64,000 bases of DNA from Sulfidibacter corallicola (GTDB lineage: Bacteria > Acidobacteriota > Holophagae > Acanthopleuribacterales > Acanthopleuribacteraceae), in assembly GCF_017498545.1 (NCBI RefSeq), contig NZ_CP071793.1, forward strand, positions 4,365,001 through 4,429,000. Direction: 5' to 3'. Of the stretch, positions 9,141-18,621 are shown piece after piece. The first letter of the stretch is position 1, and the number at the start of each line of letters is the position of its first letter. Made by a program: the position numbers and the translations under genes. The notes beneath the pieces were generated by a model, which saw only the letters and a program-made list of their open reading frames with translations, was not told the DNA's origin and did no database searches.

Positions 9141-10715
9141 TTGCTCTCGTTCTGGAAAATTCGATCTGGCAACGGTGCTTTTTTGGACGACCTCCTCTAT
9201 CGACGCATTCCCGAAACGGCCTATCTGGACACGGAAAACACGCCCCGATATCGCGCCATTCTTCGGTTTTTTTTCGAGCAACACGAACGCTTGCGCCACT
9301 ACCTGTTCCCAGAAGAGATTCTCGCACATCTCCATCAACTTCCTCGATTCCAGGGTTATGGCATGGCCGATCTGCAGGCCGATCTCAATGCGCTCGTCGA
9401 AAAGAAGAACCTCAACCCCAGGCAGGATACGACCCGGGTCACCTCGATCCACGATTTCAAGAACAAGCGTTTTCGTTACCAGGCCACACCCTACACGATC
9501 GAAATCGAACGCCTGGTGCGCAAACTGGCCCAGTTGGGCCAGGGCTTCGGCGGCTCGCTGGAAATCACCCTGTTCGACAGCCTGTTGCAACGACTGAAGC
9601 TCTTGGTCTCCAGCGAAAAGGACGCCGACGGCAAACCCCGTTTTTCGATTCTCCAGGAACCCGACGACAAGATCTACCAACTCTGGAGCGAGATGTTCGA
9701 CTGCTTCCGAAAAATGGGTGAAAACGCGTCGGACTACCTGGCCCACCTCAAAACCGAAAAGGTCGAAGAACGCATGCAGACCGAGGCCTTCCTGGTCTAC
9801 AAGGACGCCTTCAAGCGCTACCTGGAAAATTTCGTCGTGCAACTCCAGCGTGCCGCGGCCCACATCGAGCAGCTCCTGGGCGGTACCGACCCGACGTTCG
9901 TGGAGGCCCTGGCGGGTCGGCTGGCGCGCCACGAAGCCGCCATCCCGAGACTGGACGGTGACCCGCCCGATCCCGAAGAGCTGGCCCAGGGCTACCGCCT
10001 CAAGTGGCGCGCGCTGTACGAATGGTTTCACGGCACGGACGGACGCCGCAGCGAATGGCTCTCGCTACAGGACGAAACCACCGATACCATCCGCCGCCTG
10101 ACTCGCTTCGCGCAACGCATCGGCGAACGGCTGCTGCACGCCCATGGCCGCCGCAAGGACTACCTCCATCTGGCCAAATGGTTCGCCCGACTCGACAGTT
10201 TGGAGGAGGCCCATCAGCTTTCCGGCGTCGTCTTCGGCGTGGAACGGCCCCGTCACCTGACGACCGAGCACGAATTCGGCGACGATACCGACGTCACCAT
10301 CTGGCACCATCCACCGGCCGTGGTCAAAGTCAAACCATCGGTCCGCACCTTTCGCGAGCGCTCCCGTCCCAATCCCGTGCACTCCTACGCCAACGAGCGG
10401 GACGCACTGTTGCGCGCCCATCTCCGCCAAAAGGAATCGGAGCGCCAGTTGGTCGAACGCATCATCCGAGACCGGCGCATCGTGCTCTCGGACCTGGACC
10501 ACGTCGATCCCTACATTCGCAAGACCCTGCTCGATTGGATCGGGCGCTGCACGGCATCGCCGCGCAACCAGACCCGAGCGGAAACCGGGCACCGCGTACG
10601 CCTGGCCGCGGAAGAGGGGCGCGTACTCCTGGAAAGCGAGGACGGCCTCATGGAAATGCCCAATTACACTTTCTCGATCATCGACAACCCCGGTTCCCAC
10701 GAGTCGAACCCATGA
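9141..10715 (+). CDS. jetA: Wadjet type II subunit JetA (DUF2397 / TIGR02677-like, MukF-type kleisin)
   Basis: The 524-residue protein opens with the family-typical block around YLDTENTPRYRAI and then QDTTRV and RYQATPYTIEIERL. JetA is the kleisin subunit that bridges the two JetC heads and recruits JetB. The start is taken as TTG at 9141, six bases after AGGA. A second TTG at 9183 would still keep the conserved block. An ATG overlaps the jetD stop (9123) in the same frame but ends after five codons at TAA (9138-9140), so it cannot start this protein unless there is a sequence error. The 3' end overlaps jetB by four bases (ATGA), which suggests translational coupling. Confidence 0.85.
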   Translation: MLSFWKIRSGNGAFLDDLLYRRIPETAYLDTENTPRYRAILRFFFEQHERLRHYLFPEEILAHLHQLPRFQGYGMADLQADLNALVEKKNLNPRQDTTRVTSIHDFKNKRFRYQATPYTIEIERLVRKLAQLGQGFGGSLEITLFDSLLQRLKLLVSSEKDADGKPRFSILQEPDDKIYQLWSEMFDCFRKMGENASDYLAHLKTEKVEERMQTEAFLVYKDAFKRYLENFVVQLQRAAAHIEQLLGGTDPTFVEALAGRLARHEAAIPRLDGDPPDPEELAQGYRLKWRALYEWFHGTDGRRSEWLSLQDETTDTIRRLTRFAQRIGERLLHAHGRRKDYLHLAKWFARLDSLEEAHQLSGVVFGVERPRHLTTEHEFGDDTDVTIWHHPPAVVKVKPSVRTFRERSRPNPVHSYANERDALLRAHLRQKESERQLVERIIRDRRIVLSDLDHVDPYIRKTLLDWIGRCTASPRNQTRAETGHRVRLAAEEGRVLLESEDGLMEMPNYTFSIIDNPGSHESNP

Positions 10716-11959
10716 GTGAAGATTTCCGCCGCCGCAAGTTCGATGAAGACGACCGCGAGGCCGTTCGCCTGCTGTTGGAGCATTTCTGGATTCTGCGCGA
10801 CCGCATGCCCGCCGAGTACAGCTTCGTCCGCAGCCGCCTTCCCCACCTGAAACACTACTTTCTCGATCGTTACGGCTACCGCATCATCGACCACCGGCAC
10901 TTCATCAAGCTCGAGAAGATACCGGCGACACCGCGCGCCTGGATGGGCATCGAGAGCCTGACCAGTCGACGCGACTACGTGGTCCTGTGCTGCCTGTTGG
11001 CCTTTTTGGACGAGCGTCAGGTGGACGAACAGTTCTTGTTGAGCCAGGTCTGTGAAGTGGTCAAGGAACTGTATCCCGGTGAAGAGGACGCCGATCCCGA
11101 AAGCCCCCGAGCCCCCTTGAACTGGGAGAGCTGGGAGCACCGCAAGTCGCTTGTTCGGGTGCTGAACCTGGCGGTGTCGCGAGGCCTGGTGCGCCAGGTG
11201 GACGGTCAGGTGGAGCGGTTCGCCCGCGACGCCGAAAGCGAGGTTCTGTACGAGGTTCCGGTCGTGGCCCGCTATTTCCCCATCTCCTATCCCCAGGAAC
11301 TCTCGCGCTTCCACACCTTGGCCGACCTGCTGGCCGGCACCGACCATGTCGAAGATCGCCTGCAGTCCCGCCGTCACCGCCTGCACCGCGAGTTGTTGCT
11401 GACGCCGGCCTTCTTTCGCCACGAGGCGGAACCCGAGGATTTCGCCTACCTGCGCAGCCAGCGCAACCGCATGCGCGACGATTTCGAGAACCGCACCCCC
11501 TACCGGATGGCGCTGAGCAAGCACACCGCGATGCTGGTCGTGCACGAGCAGAGCCATCGCCACCACACCTTTCCCAACAAAAAGAGCATTACCGATTTGA
11601 TGTTGTTGTTCGCCGCCACCGTGCGCGACGCCTTCGAAGCGACGACACCCGAGCTGGATGCCGAGGGCCGCTGGCCGATCACGACCGTGACCATGGAGAA
11701 CCTGCTCCACCAGTGCCGGGAAAAGACCGCACACGGCTGGTCCAAGGCCCATCGCGAATTGAGTCCGGCCCAGTTCGGCAAACTGCTGCGCCGCGAACTG
11801 CGCGATTGGAACATGATCGTCGAAGCGCCGGAGCAGGCGATGGTGTACCTGTGCCCCACATTGGTCCGTCTCGTGGGCCGTTATCCGAGCGAGTTCACGG
11901 CACAGCACACCGAAGAAGGCAAAAAAACTGGTAAACGCCGCTCGAAGGAAAAAGCATGA
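10712..11959 (+). CDS. jetB: Wadjet type II subunit JetB (DUF2398 / TIGR02678-like, MukE-type)
   Basis: This 415-residue protein starts at the ATG inside the ATGA overlap with jetA. It is recognised by an early DREAVRLLLEH helix, the block leading to FIKLEKIP and a later stretch around FFRHEAEPEDFAYLR, all as in the DUF2398 family. JetB is the winged-helix KITE subunit that dimerises on the kleisin in the MukBEF-like complex. The end is lysine/arginine rich. Its stop overlaps the jetC start by four bases (ATGA), so all three structural subunits are translationally linked. Confidence 0.85.
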   Translation: MSEDFRRRKFDEDDREAVRLLLEHFWILRDRMPAEYSFVRSRLPHLKHYFLDRYGYRIIDHRHFIKLEKIPATPRAWMGIESLTSRRDYVVLCCLLAFLDERQVDEQFLLSQVCEVVKELYPGEEDADPESPRAPLNWESWEHRKSLVRVLNLAVSRGLVRQVDGQVERFARDAESEVLYEVPVVARYFPISYPQELSRFHTLADLLAGTDHVEDRLQSRRHRLHRELLLTPAFFRHEAEPEDFAYLRSQRNRMRDDFENRTPYRMALSKHTAMLVVHEQSHRHHTFPNKKSITDLMLLFAATVRDAFEATTPELDAEGRWPITTVTMENLLHQCREKTAHGWSKAHRELSPAQFGKLLRRELRDWNMIVEAPEQAMVYLCPTLVRLVGRYPSEFTAQHTEEGKKTGKRRSKEKA

Positions 11960-14900
11960 AACCCTGGCAGATGCACCGTGCCGGACTGTTCAATTTCTGG
12001 TACTACAACGATCTGGAAACATTCGATTTCGCCGATGGCAAACTGCTGTTGCGCGGGTCCAACGGCTCCGGCAAATCGGTCACCATGCAGAGCCTGATCA
12101 CGGTTCTGCTCGACGGCCGAACCGGCTCCGATCGCCTCGATCCCTTCGGCTCCAAGGCCCGCCGCATGGAGGACTATCTGCTGGGTGAAAAAGACCTGGT
12201 GGAACGCGACGAACGCACCGGTTATCTCTTTTTGGAATACAAGCGCAAAGGCGAGGAAGCCTACTGCACCACCGCCATCGGGTTGCGGGCCAAGCGCGGC
12301 ACACCGCTCCAATTCTGGGGTTTCGTCGTGCTCGACAACCGGCGCATCGGGGTGGATTTCGATCTGCACCGCATCGAATACCTGGACGGGCAACGGCAAA
12401 CGGTGCCGCTGACGCGCCGCGAGTTGGAAGGTCGCTTGGGCGACGGCGGGCATCTGGTCACGGGCCGAAGGGAATACGCGGCCCTGGTCAATCGCCACAT
12501 CTTCGGTTTCACCGAACCGGGCGGATACACCGACCTGGTCAAGCTGTTGGTGCAGTTGCGCACGCCGAAGCTTTCCAAGGACTTCAAGCCGTCGGTCATC
12601 TACGAAATCCTCAACGATTCGCTGAGCGCCTTGACCGACGACGAGTTGAAGCCGCTCTCCGATACCATCGAGAGCATCGACCAGACCGAACAGCAATGCG
12701 CCCAATTGGAGAAGGAGCGCAAAGGCCTGCTGTCACTGCGCGCCCCCTACGATCGATACAACGAGTTCCTCTTGTGGGAAAAGGCCGACGGCCTGACCAG
12801 GACGCTGCGGCAGCACGACGCGAAGCGAAAGGAATTGGCGGAGCGGGAGGACCGACACGCGAAGGACGTGCAAACGAAGGCCGAAAAAGAAACGGTGCTA
12901 CAGGATCGCGAACGTGAATTCCGCGTGTTGGACGAGCAGGAAAAGGCGCTTCAGGATCACGACGTGCTGCGAGCCGAGCGCGATCGTCGCCTCACCCAGA
13001 AGCGTCAGATCGAGGCGATCCAAGCCCGAACCGCGAAACACAAACGACTGGAGCAGAAGCGCGAACATGTGGCGCGAACCGAACGCGATCTCCACCAACA
13101 GCAAGCCCGTGCACGCGAGTTGGAAGCCGCCGTCGCCGAACACCTCCTGGCCATGGCCGAGCCGGCCGCGATCGCCGCATTCGCCGATCACCAAACCCGA
13201 TCCTCCGAGTTTCAGGTCGGGCGCCTCGACGAAAGCTTGAAAACGTGGCGGGCCGAGGCCGAATCACACCGCACGCTGATCCGTTCGGTGTGTGACAAGT
13301 GGCGCGAAGACCTGCGCAAACGCGAGCGTTCCGAAGAGGCCCGCGACGAGATGGAAGACAGCCTGTTGGCGCTGGAAAAGGCGACCGAGGAGGCCCACCA
13401 ATTGGAGGCCCGCCTGCGCGAGGCTCGCGAAGCGCTGCTCCTCGAGATCGACGTGTGGCTGGAAGAGTCGCAGGCGGTACTGCCCCTGCCGACCACGGCC
13501 ATTCGCCACATCCGCAACGCGGTGGACGGCCTCTACGAAGAGACCCAGTGGGCCGACGTCATCGCCCCGTTGGCGGAAGAACACGAACGCGCCGTGCGGG
13601 AACTGGTGGAGCGGCAGGTCGCCCTGAACCACGCACGCGAACGGAAACAGGCCGAGATCGACGAGGCCAAGCGTGATTTGGCGGAATGGCAGGCACGCAA
13701 GGACCCCGAACCCGATCGACATCCCGACACGATCGCGGCCCGCGCCGATCTGCAGGCCCACGGGGTGCCCTTCCAGACCTTCTACAGTGCGGTGGAATTC
13801 CGCGACCAGGTGGATCAGGCCGCACGAGAACGGCTGGAATCGGCCCTGACCCGAATGGGCATCCTCGATGCGCTGATCGTACCGCGCGAGCGAGCGGTCG
13901 ACCTGGCGCTTCGACACGACCGGATTCTGGACCCATCGCGAGTCTCGGCCTCCCACGAAGCCGCACCGAACCAACGGGCATCGAGCACCCTACTGACCTG
14001 GTTCTACGCCACGCCAGAAAGTGGGAACGGGGTCGATGCGGCAGATATCGAAGCGGTTTTGGCGACGCTGACCGTCTCCGAATCGCACATCGATGCCCAT
14101 GCCGACAGCCCGCCCGCTGGACATGCCTTCGCGGATCTGGACGCCACCGGTGCCTATCGCATCGGTCCGATCCGGGGTCATGCGCCACGGGAAGAAGCCG
14201 CGATCTACATCGGTCGCGAAGCCCGGCGCCGTTTCCGCGAGCGCAAGATCGACGAACTGTGTCGGCTGCTCGCCGCACTTCAGGCGGAACACGCCGAGCT
14301 GGCGCGAAACCTCGCCGAAATCGAGGACGCCCGCCGCAGGGTCGACGAAGCGCGTGCCGTTTTCCCCACCGAGCAACAGGTGCGCGCCGCCGACGAGGCG
14401 CTCCAGAAACAGCTTCGGGAGGTCGCCGTGCGCCGCGAAGAGGGCGAACGCAAGAGCAAGCTGTTCGAAACCGCCTTGGCCGCCTGGCGGGCTTTCCACG
14501 CGGCGCTGGAAGCCGAGTTGAACCGGCTGGCCTTGGCCCGTACGGAAGCGGCCTGGCGCCAAGCCTTCGAAGCCATGGACCGCTACCTCGCCCTGTTTCA
14601 GAAGCTGGAACTGGACGACAGCCAATTGGGCGCCACGCACCAGCGATTGGTTCAGGTCCGCGATCACCTCGACGAGTTGGTCGAGGACCGCACCCAATTG
14701 GAAATGGAAATCGCCGAACTCGATGAAGAGGTTCGCGAGCAAGGCCTGCGGCTGGAACAAATCGATAAACGCCTCGAGGAAATGGGGGCCGAGGAGATTC
14801 GCGCCAAGATACAGGCGCTCCAGGAACGCCTGCGACAACTGCCCGAGGAGATCAAGTCGCTGAACCGTACGATTGCGAGACTGGGTTCGGAGATCGATAA

Positions 14901-16242
14901 CTCGGTGCGGGAGATCGAACGCGCCAGCCGGGAATGCAGCATGCTGGATCGGGTGTGCGGAGGTTGGTTGGCGTTGTTTCGCGACGAGATGGGTCTGCGT
15001 TTGATGCGTCGCCTGGATTTCCGCGAATTGGGCGAGCTGCCGCTGGTCGACGAGTGGCAGCCGGAATCGTGGGATCCCAAGACCTGTCGCCGCATCGCAC
15101 GCTGGCTTCTACGCCAACTGGATCAGGCCACCAAGGATGTGCCCAACCCGGCCAAGCAGCGCGAGCGCTTGCAACAGAACCTGGCGTCGGCCATGGCGCG
15201 GGTCGAGGGCGATCTGGTGGAATACCGGCCCCACCTGCGGTTACGCGATGTGGATAACCTGCCCGAGCCACCCGCGAGTCCGGATCCCCACTGGTCCTAT
15301 GCCTTCGAGGAACTGGCGCGGGCGGCCTCGCGCCAAATCCTGCAACTGGATTTGGGGGGCAATCCCCTCAATCCCTACTCGCTGCTGGAAAAGATCGAAA
15401 GCAACATCGAGGACCTGAAGCAGGCCCTCACCGAAGAAGACCGCCGCCTCTACGAAGAGGTCATCACCAACAATATCGGTCGCATCATCACCGACCGTAT
15501 TCGCCGCACGCGCTATTGGGTTCAGCAGATGAGCACCTCGATGAAGGGGCTCGACATTTCCAGCGGCCTGGTCTTCTCGCTGGAGTGGCACGCGCTGACC
15601 GCCGAAGACGAGCGCGAACTGGATACCGAAGATCTGGTGCGCCTGCTGGCCAAGGATCCGGAAGTCCTGAACGAGGAGCACCAGAAACGCCTGGCCGCCC
15701 ACTTCCGCACCCGGATTTCGAGGGCCAAGACCCTGGTGGAGGATTCGGGCGGCACCCTGACATCCCATCAGGCCATCAAGGAAATGCTCGACTTTCGCCG
15801 CTGGTACGCCTTCCAGCTCTACTACCGGCGTGCCGACAAACCGCGACGCAAGCTCAGCGATCGCGATTTTTTCCGTTTCAGTGGCGGCGAGAAGGCGATG
15901 GCGATGTACATCCCGCTCTTTTCGGCGACCTGTTCGCGTTACGGCGATGCAGCCGAGGACGCGCCCTGGGTCGTTTCGCTCGACGAGGCGTTCGCCGGCG
16001 TCGACGAGAACAACATTCGCGAGATGTTCGACTTGATGGAACGCCTCGGTTTCAACTATCTCATCAATTCCCAGGCTTTGTGGGGCGATTACGAAACCGT
16101 GGCCAACCTGCGCATCTGCGAATTGGTGCGACCGCGCGACGCGCCATTCGTGACGGTGGTCCGCTATCGCTGGAACGGCAAACGCCGCATCCGCGAATCG
16201 GCCATCGAGCCGTTGGAGGAACAACAACCGCTGCTGATCTGA
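11956..16242 (+). CDS. jetC: Wadjet type II SMC-like ATPase JetC (TIGR02680-like, MukB-type)
   Basis: This 1428-residue SMC-like protein has a Walker A motif near residues 34-41 (GSNGSGKS), long charged coiled coils (about 230-480 and 740-1040) around a central hinge, an ABC signature FSGGEKAMAMY near 1308 and Walker B with catalytic Glu (SLDEAFAGVD) near 1342. The opening block, with NFWYYNDLETF and later RRMEDYLLGE, is characteristic of the type II JetC family. JetC dimers hydrolyse ATP to extrude DNA loops and detect small circular DNA. Its 5' end overlaps jetB by four bases. No in-frame damage was seen, so the operon looks functional. Confidence 0.92.
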   Translation: MKPWQMHRAGLFNFWYYNDLETFDFADGKLLLRGSNGSGKSVTMQSLITVLLDGRTGSDRLDPFGSKARRMEDYLLGEKDLVERDERTGYLFLEYKRKGEEAYCTTAIGLRAKRGTPLQFWGFVVLDNRRIGVDFDLHRIEYLDGQRQTVPLTRRELEGRLGDGGHLVTGRREYAALVNRHIFGFTEPGGYTDLVKLLVQLRTPKLSKDFKPSVIYEILNDSLSALTDDELKPLSDTIESIDQTEQQCAQLEKERKGLLSLRAPYDRYNEFLLWEKADGLTRTLRQHDAKRKELAEREDRHAKDVQTKAEKETVLQDREREFRVLDEQEKALQDHDVLRAERDRRLTQKRQIEAIQARTAKHKRLEQKREHVARTERDLHQQQARARELEAAVAEHLLAMAEPAAIAAFADHQTRSSEFQVGRLDESLKTWRAEAESHRTLIRSVCDKWREDLRKRERSEEARDEMEDSLLALEKATEEAHQLEARLREAREALLLEIDVWLEESQAVLPLPTTAIRHIRNAVDGLYEETQWADVIAPLAEEHERAVRELVERQVALNHARERKQAEIDEAKRDLAEWQARKDPEPDRHPDTIAARADLQAHGVPFQTFYSAVEFRDQVDQAARERLESALTRMGILDALIVPRERAVDLALRHDRILDPSRVSASHEAAPNQRASSTLLTWFYATPESGNGVDAADIEAVLATLTVSESHIDAHADSPPAGHAFADLDATGAYRIGPIRGHAPREEAAIYIGREARRRFRERKIDELCRLLAALQAEHAELARNLAEIEDARRRVDEARAVFPTEQQVRAADEALQKQLREVAVRREEGERKSKLFETALAAWRAFHAALEAELNRLALARTEAAWRQAFEAMDRYLALFQKLELDDSQLGATHQRLVQVRDHLDELVEDRTQLEMEIAELDEEVREQGLRLEQIDKRLEEMGAEEIRAKIQALQERLRQLPEEIKSLNRTIARLGSEIDNSVREIERASRECSMLDRVCGGWLALFRDEMGLRLMRRLDFRELGELPLVDEWQPESWDPKTCRRIARWLLRQLDQATKDVPNPAKQRERLQQNLASAMARVEGDLVEYRPHLRLRDVDNLPEPPASPDPHWSYAFEELARAASRQILQLDLGGNPLNPYSLLEKIESNIEDLKQALTEEDRRLYEEVITNNIGRIITDRIRRTRYWVQQMSTSMKGLDISSGLVFSLEWHALTAEDERELDTEDLVRLLAKDPEVLNEEHQKRLAAHFRTRISRAKTLVEDSGGTLTSHQAIKEMLDFRRWYAFQLYYRRADKPRRKLSDRDFFRFSGGEKAMAMYIPLFSATCSRYGDAAEDAPWVVSLDEAFAGVDENNIREMFDLMERLGFNYLINSQALWGDYETVANLRICELVRPRDAPFVTVVRYRWNGKRRIRESAIEPLEEQQPLLI

Positions 16243-16345
16243 TCCAGCCGTCAACCAGCCGATTCGAACAGAACCGGACAACGTGCCGGCGGCAGGGTAC
16301 CGAAATGGGGCATCTTTGCGCCTGATCCTGAAAAGGGAGGCGCAC

Positions 16346-16633
16346 ATGTCCCGTCGACTCATCGAAGTACTCTGTCTGCTCGGCTCCGTGGGATCGCTCG
16401 TCATGGCGATGAATTCCGAAGAGATCCGGGTCTGGCTCTATTTGTCGTTCGTGCTCGGTTTCACCGGGGTCCTGAAACGGGAATACCGACGGCAAGACGA
16501 GGCGCAGAAGGCCATCGAACTGCTGCAAGAAGAGGTTTGGCAACGCAAAGAGGCCCGCGGATCCGAGATCGAACCGGCGGCGAAAGCACAGACCAAGGAA
16601 GGAGAAGCGGAACCGGGTGCCGCGCCCCAGTGA
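16346..16633 (+). CDS. Small membrane protein, function unknown
   Basis: The 95-residue reading frame begins at ATG 16346 with a good GGGAGG Shine-Dalgarno. Residues about 6-22 and 29-47 are two short hydrophobic segments, followed by a charged, Glu/Lys/Gln-rich cytoplasmic-type tail. I recognise no family. It lies about 100 bases after the Wadjet operon and might be read through from it, but nothing ties it to defence. Confidence 0.55.
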   Translation: MSRRLIEVLCLLGSVGSLVMAMNSEEIRVWLYLSFVLGFTGVLKREYRRQDEAQKAIELLQEEVWQRKEARGSEIEPAAKAQTKEGEAEPGAAPQ

Positions 16634-16713
16634 TCGCATCACCGATCGCATTCCCGTGGGCTTTTTGGTCGATCGGCCGCGAAGGAATCGAGCGAGCTTG
16701 CTATACTGCAGTC

Positions 16714-16977
16714 ATGGTGAAACGAAGATCCATCGAGGTTCGCTGCAAATGCGGCCAGGCTCTGGCCCGCTACAAGAAGGGCGGCAACGGTCGCCTGGTC
16801 AAAATGTTCTTCCAGAGAATCGCGGTGGACCACGCCGGCATCTTTCTCACCGAGCCACCCTTGCCGCTGAATCGAGAAATAAGCTGCCCCAATTGCGGAA
16901 AGCGCGTCGCAACCGTGCAAATCGTCAGTGGAAAGTACGCGGCCAAGATGAATCAAGGCGCCATTCAACCCATTTGA
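16714..16977 (+). CDS. Small zinc-ribbon protein
   Basis: The 87-residue protein has a CxC pair (Cys11, Cys13) near the start and a CxxC pair (Cys58, Cys61) later, with a basic middle segment. This is the layout of a small zinc ribbon. No Shine-Dalgarno is obvious before the ATG. A TATACT sequence about 15 bases upstream could be a -10 element, which would make the transcript nearly leaderless. It ends ten bases before an rRNA methyltransferase gene, so a nucleic-acid-related role is possible but unproven. Confidence 0.6.
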   Translation: MVKRRSIEVRCKCGQALARYKKGGNGRLVKMFFQRIAVDHAGIFLTEPPLPLNREISCPNCGKRVATVQIVSGKYAAKMNQGAIQPI

Positions 16978-16987
16978 GGTCACAACC

Positions 16988-18208
16988 ATGTCGTCATCAG
17001 CTCACGCCACCGCGGTCCTCCACGGCAAGCGCGCGGAAATCCTGCGCCGCTACGGCCATCCCTGGATCTATTCGAAAGGGGTCACCAAGAAACCGGAAGT
17101 CGAATCCGGCGAGCTGGTCCGCGTCGCCAGCGCGGCCGGTGACACCATCGGCTGGGCGTTCTTTCACCCGCGCAACAACATCTGCCTGCGCCTGGTCCAC
17201 TTCGGCCAAGAGGCGCCGGACGAGGCCTTCTGGCGCGACCGCCTGGCGCGGGCCTGGCGGCTCCGGCAACGCTTCCTGCCTCCCGACACCAACGCCTTTC
17301 GATGGATTCACGGCGAAAACGACGGGCTGCCCGGCCTGACCGTCGACGTCTTCGACCAGGTCCTGGTCATGCAGATCACGACCCAGGGATTCGAGCGCCT
17401 GCGGGAACCCTTGTCGCGTTGGTTGTGCGAAGTATCCGGACGTGCCGCACTCTTCGAAAAGAGCGACACCGCGGCACGCGGCCAGGAAGGCCTGCAGCCC
17501 CGCACGGGTTGGGTGACGGAGGCCGTCGCGGAAGCGGTGACCCTTCGCGAAGGGGGCATCGAGCGCCGCATCGACCTGGCCTCGGGCCACAAAACCGGTT
17601 TTTATTTGGACCAGCGCGATCAACGGGCCTGGCTGCGCCAGGTGGCGCGCGACGCCTCGGTGCTGGACCTGTTCAGCTACACGGGCGGTTTCTCGATCAG
17701 TGCGCTGGCGGGCGATGCCGGCGAGGTGCTTGCGGTAGACAGCAGCAGTTCGGCCCTGGCGGAGATCCCGACCCAGGCCGAACTCAACGGATTGGACACG
17801 GGCCGGTTGACCACGCGCCGTGCCGACATCTTCGCGGCCCTGCGCGATCACGACGGCCCGCTGGCCCCGCGCCCGAACGGATTCGATATCGTGGTCTGCG
17901 ACCCGCCCGCCATGGCCAAGAGCCATCGCGCCAACGACCAGGCACTCAAGGGTTACCGCAAGTTGAACCGCGACGCGTGCCTTCAGGTCGCCGACGGCGG
18001 CCTGTTCCTCACCTTCAGTTGCAGCGGCGTGGTCAGCGAGGACGATTTCCGCCAGAGCGTCTTCCTGGGCCTGCGCGATTCGCGGCGCGAGGGCTTGGTG
18101 CTGAAGCAGTTCGGACCGGGATTCGACCATCCCACCGCGCTCCACTTTCCCGAGGGCCGCTATCTGAAGGGCCTGGCATTGCAGATCCGGCACCTCCATC
18201 GCGCATGA
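16988..18208 (+). CDS. RlmI/RlmK-like class I rRNA cytosine methyltransferase
   Basis: The 406-residue protein has an N-terminal PUA-like domain (about 8-85, with GHPWIYSKGV), a central region and a Rossmann SAM-dependent methyltransferase. Visible motifs are SAM-binding LDLFSYTGGF near 229, the catalytic-type DPPA near 310 and SCSG near 346. This matches the RlmI/YccW group, which methylates cytosine in 23S rRNA. The start is supported by GAGGT seven bases upstream. It is co-directional with the small zinc-ribbon gene ten bases upstream. The exact target base cannot be read from sequence, so no symbol is given. Confidence 0.85.
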   Translation: MSSSAHATAVLHGKRAEILRRYGHPWIYSKGVTKKPEVESGELVRVASAAGDTIGWAFFHPRNNICLRLVHFGQEAPDEAFWRDRLARAWRLRQRFLPPDTNAFRWIHGENDGLPGLTVDVFDQVLVMQITTQGFERLREPLSRWLCEVSGRAALFEKSDTAARGQEGLQPRTGWVTEAVAEAVTLREGGIERRIDLASGHKTGFYLDQRDQRAWLRQVARDASVLDLFSYTGGFSISALAGDAGEVLAVDSSSSALAEIPTQAELNGLDTGRLTTRRADIFAALRDHDGPLAPRPNGFDIVVCDPPAMAKSHRANDQALKGYRKLNRDACLQVADGGLFLTFSCSGVVSEDDFRQSVFLGLRDSRREGLVLKQFGPGFDHPTALHFPEGRYLKGLALQIRHLHRA

Positions 18209-18245
18209 TCGACGTTCCCGCATACCCGAGAGAGGCGTCGTCGCA

Positions 18246-18281
18246 GTAGGTTGGCCCGCTGGGCCGACACTTCGGAGTGAC
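18246..18281 (+). repeat. Dispersed GC-rich repeat, copy 1
   Basis: The 23 bases at 18246-18268 are the exact reverse complement of 18458-18480. The 28 bases at 18254-18281 are the exact reverse complement of 18594-18621. The core GGCCCGCTGGGCC is itself close to palindromic. Confidence 0.85.
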
Positions 18282-18457
18282 TTGATGGCGAATTAAAACG
18301 ATACAACAGAGCGGAGCCCCCAAGTTTCGAACGATCCACGGAAGCGAATTACAACCTCCTGCAGACCAATCTCAGGTTTGTTGTTTTTTGCTCAATCGAA
18401 GGCGAGGAGCTCCGCTCCTGGGGCCATTCTGATGGGTAAATTGGATCGCTTCGACGA

Positions 18458-18480
18458 GTCGGCCCAGCGGGCCAACCTAC
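18458..18480 (-). repeat. Dispersed GC-rich repeat, copy 2 (inverted)
   Basis: This copy is an exact 23-base reverse complement of copy 1. It ends in CCAACCTAC, as copy 1 does on the other strand. Confidence 0.85.
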
Positions 18481-18593
18481 CGCGACCACGCCGCTCTCAC
18501 GATGCGGGGACTTTGAACTGGGCGCCTTCGAAGGCGCGCCGCTAGGGTAATAATCGGCTTCACTCTTTGGCGTCATCCACTTCCGTTCCATGC

Positions 18594-18621
18594 GTCACTC
18601 CGAAGTGTCGGCCCAGCGGGC
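18594..18621 (-). repeat. Dispersed GC-rich repeat, copy 3 (inverted)
   Basis: This copy is an exact 28-base reverse complement of 18254-18281. It diverges after AGCGGGC, and a CCAACCTAC tail reappears a few bases later, as if a short insertion had split the copy. Confidence 0.85.

Noticed and set aside
11956..16242. JetC as chromosomal MukB, SbcC or RecN
   Set aside because: The opening and RRMEDYLLGE blocks and the three neighbours fit the Wadjet type II SMC. The length and lack of nuclease partners of the SbcD type argue against the others.
18349..18591. Minus-strand 80-residue frame in the repeat region
   Set aside because: It crosses the repeat copies, resembles no protein and lacks a ribosome binding site.
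18246..18621. Possible CRISPR array from repeated 23-28 base units
   Set aside because: The copies are in opposite orientations, unevenly spaced (about 190 and 110 bases) and there are only three. No cas genes are near.
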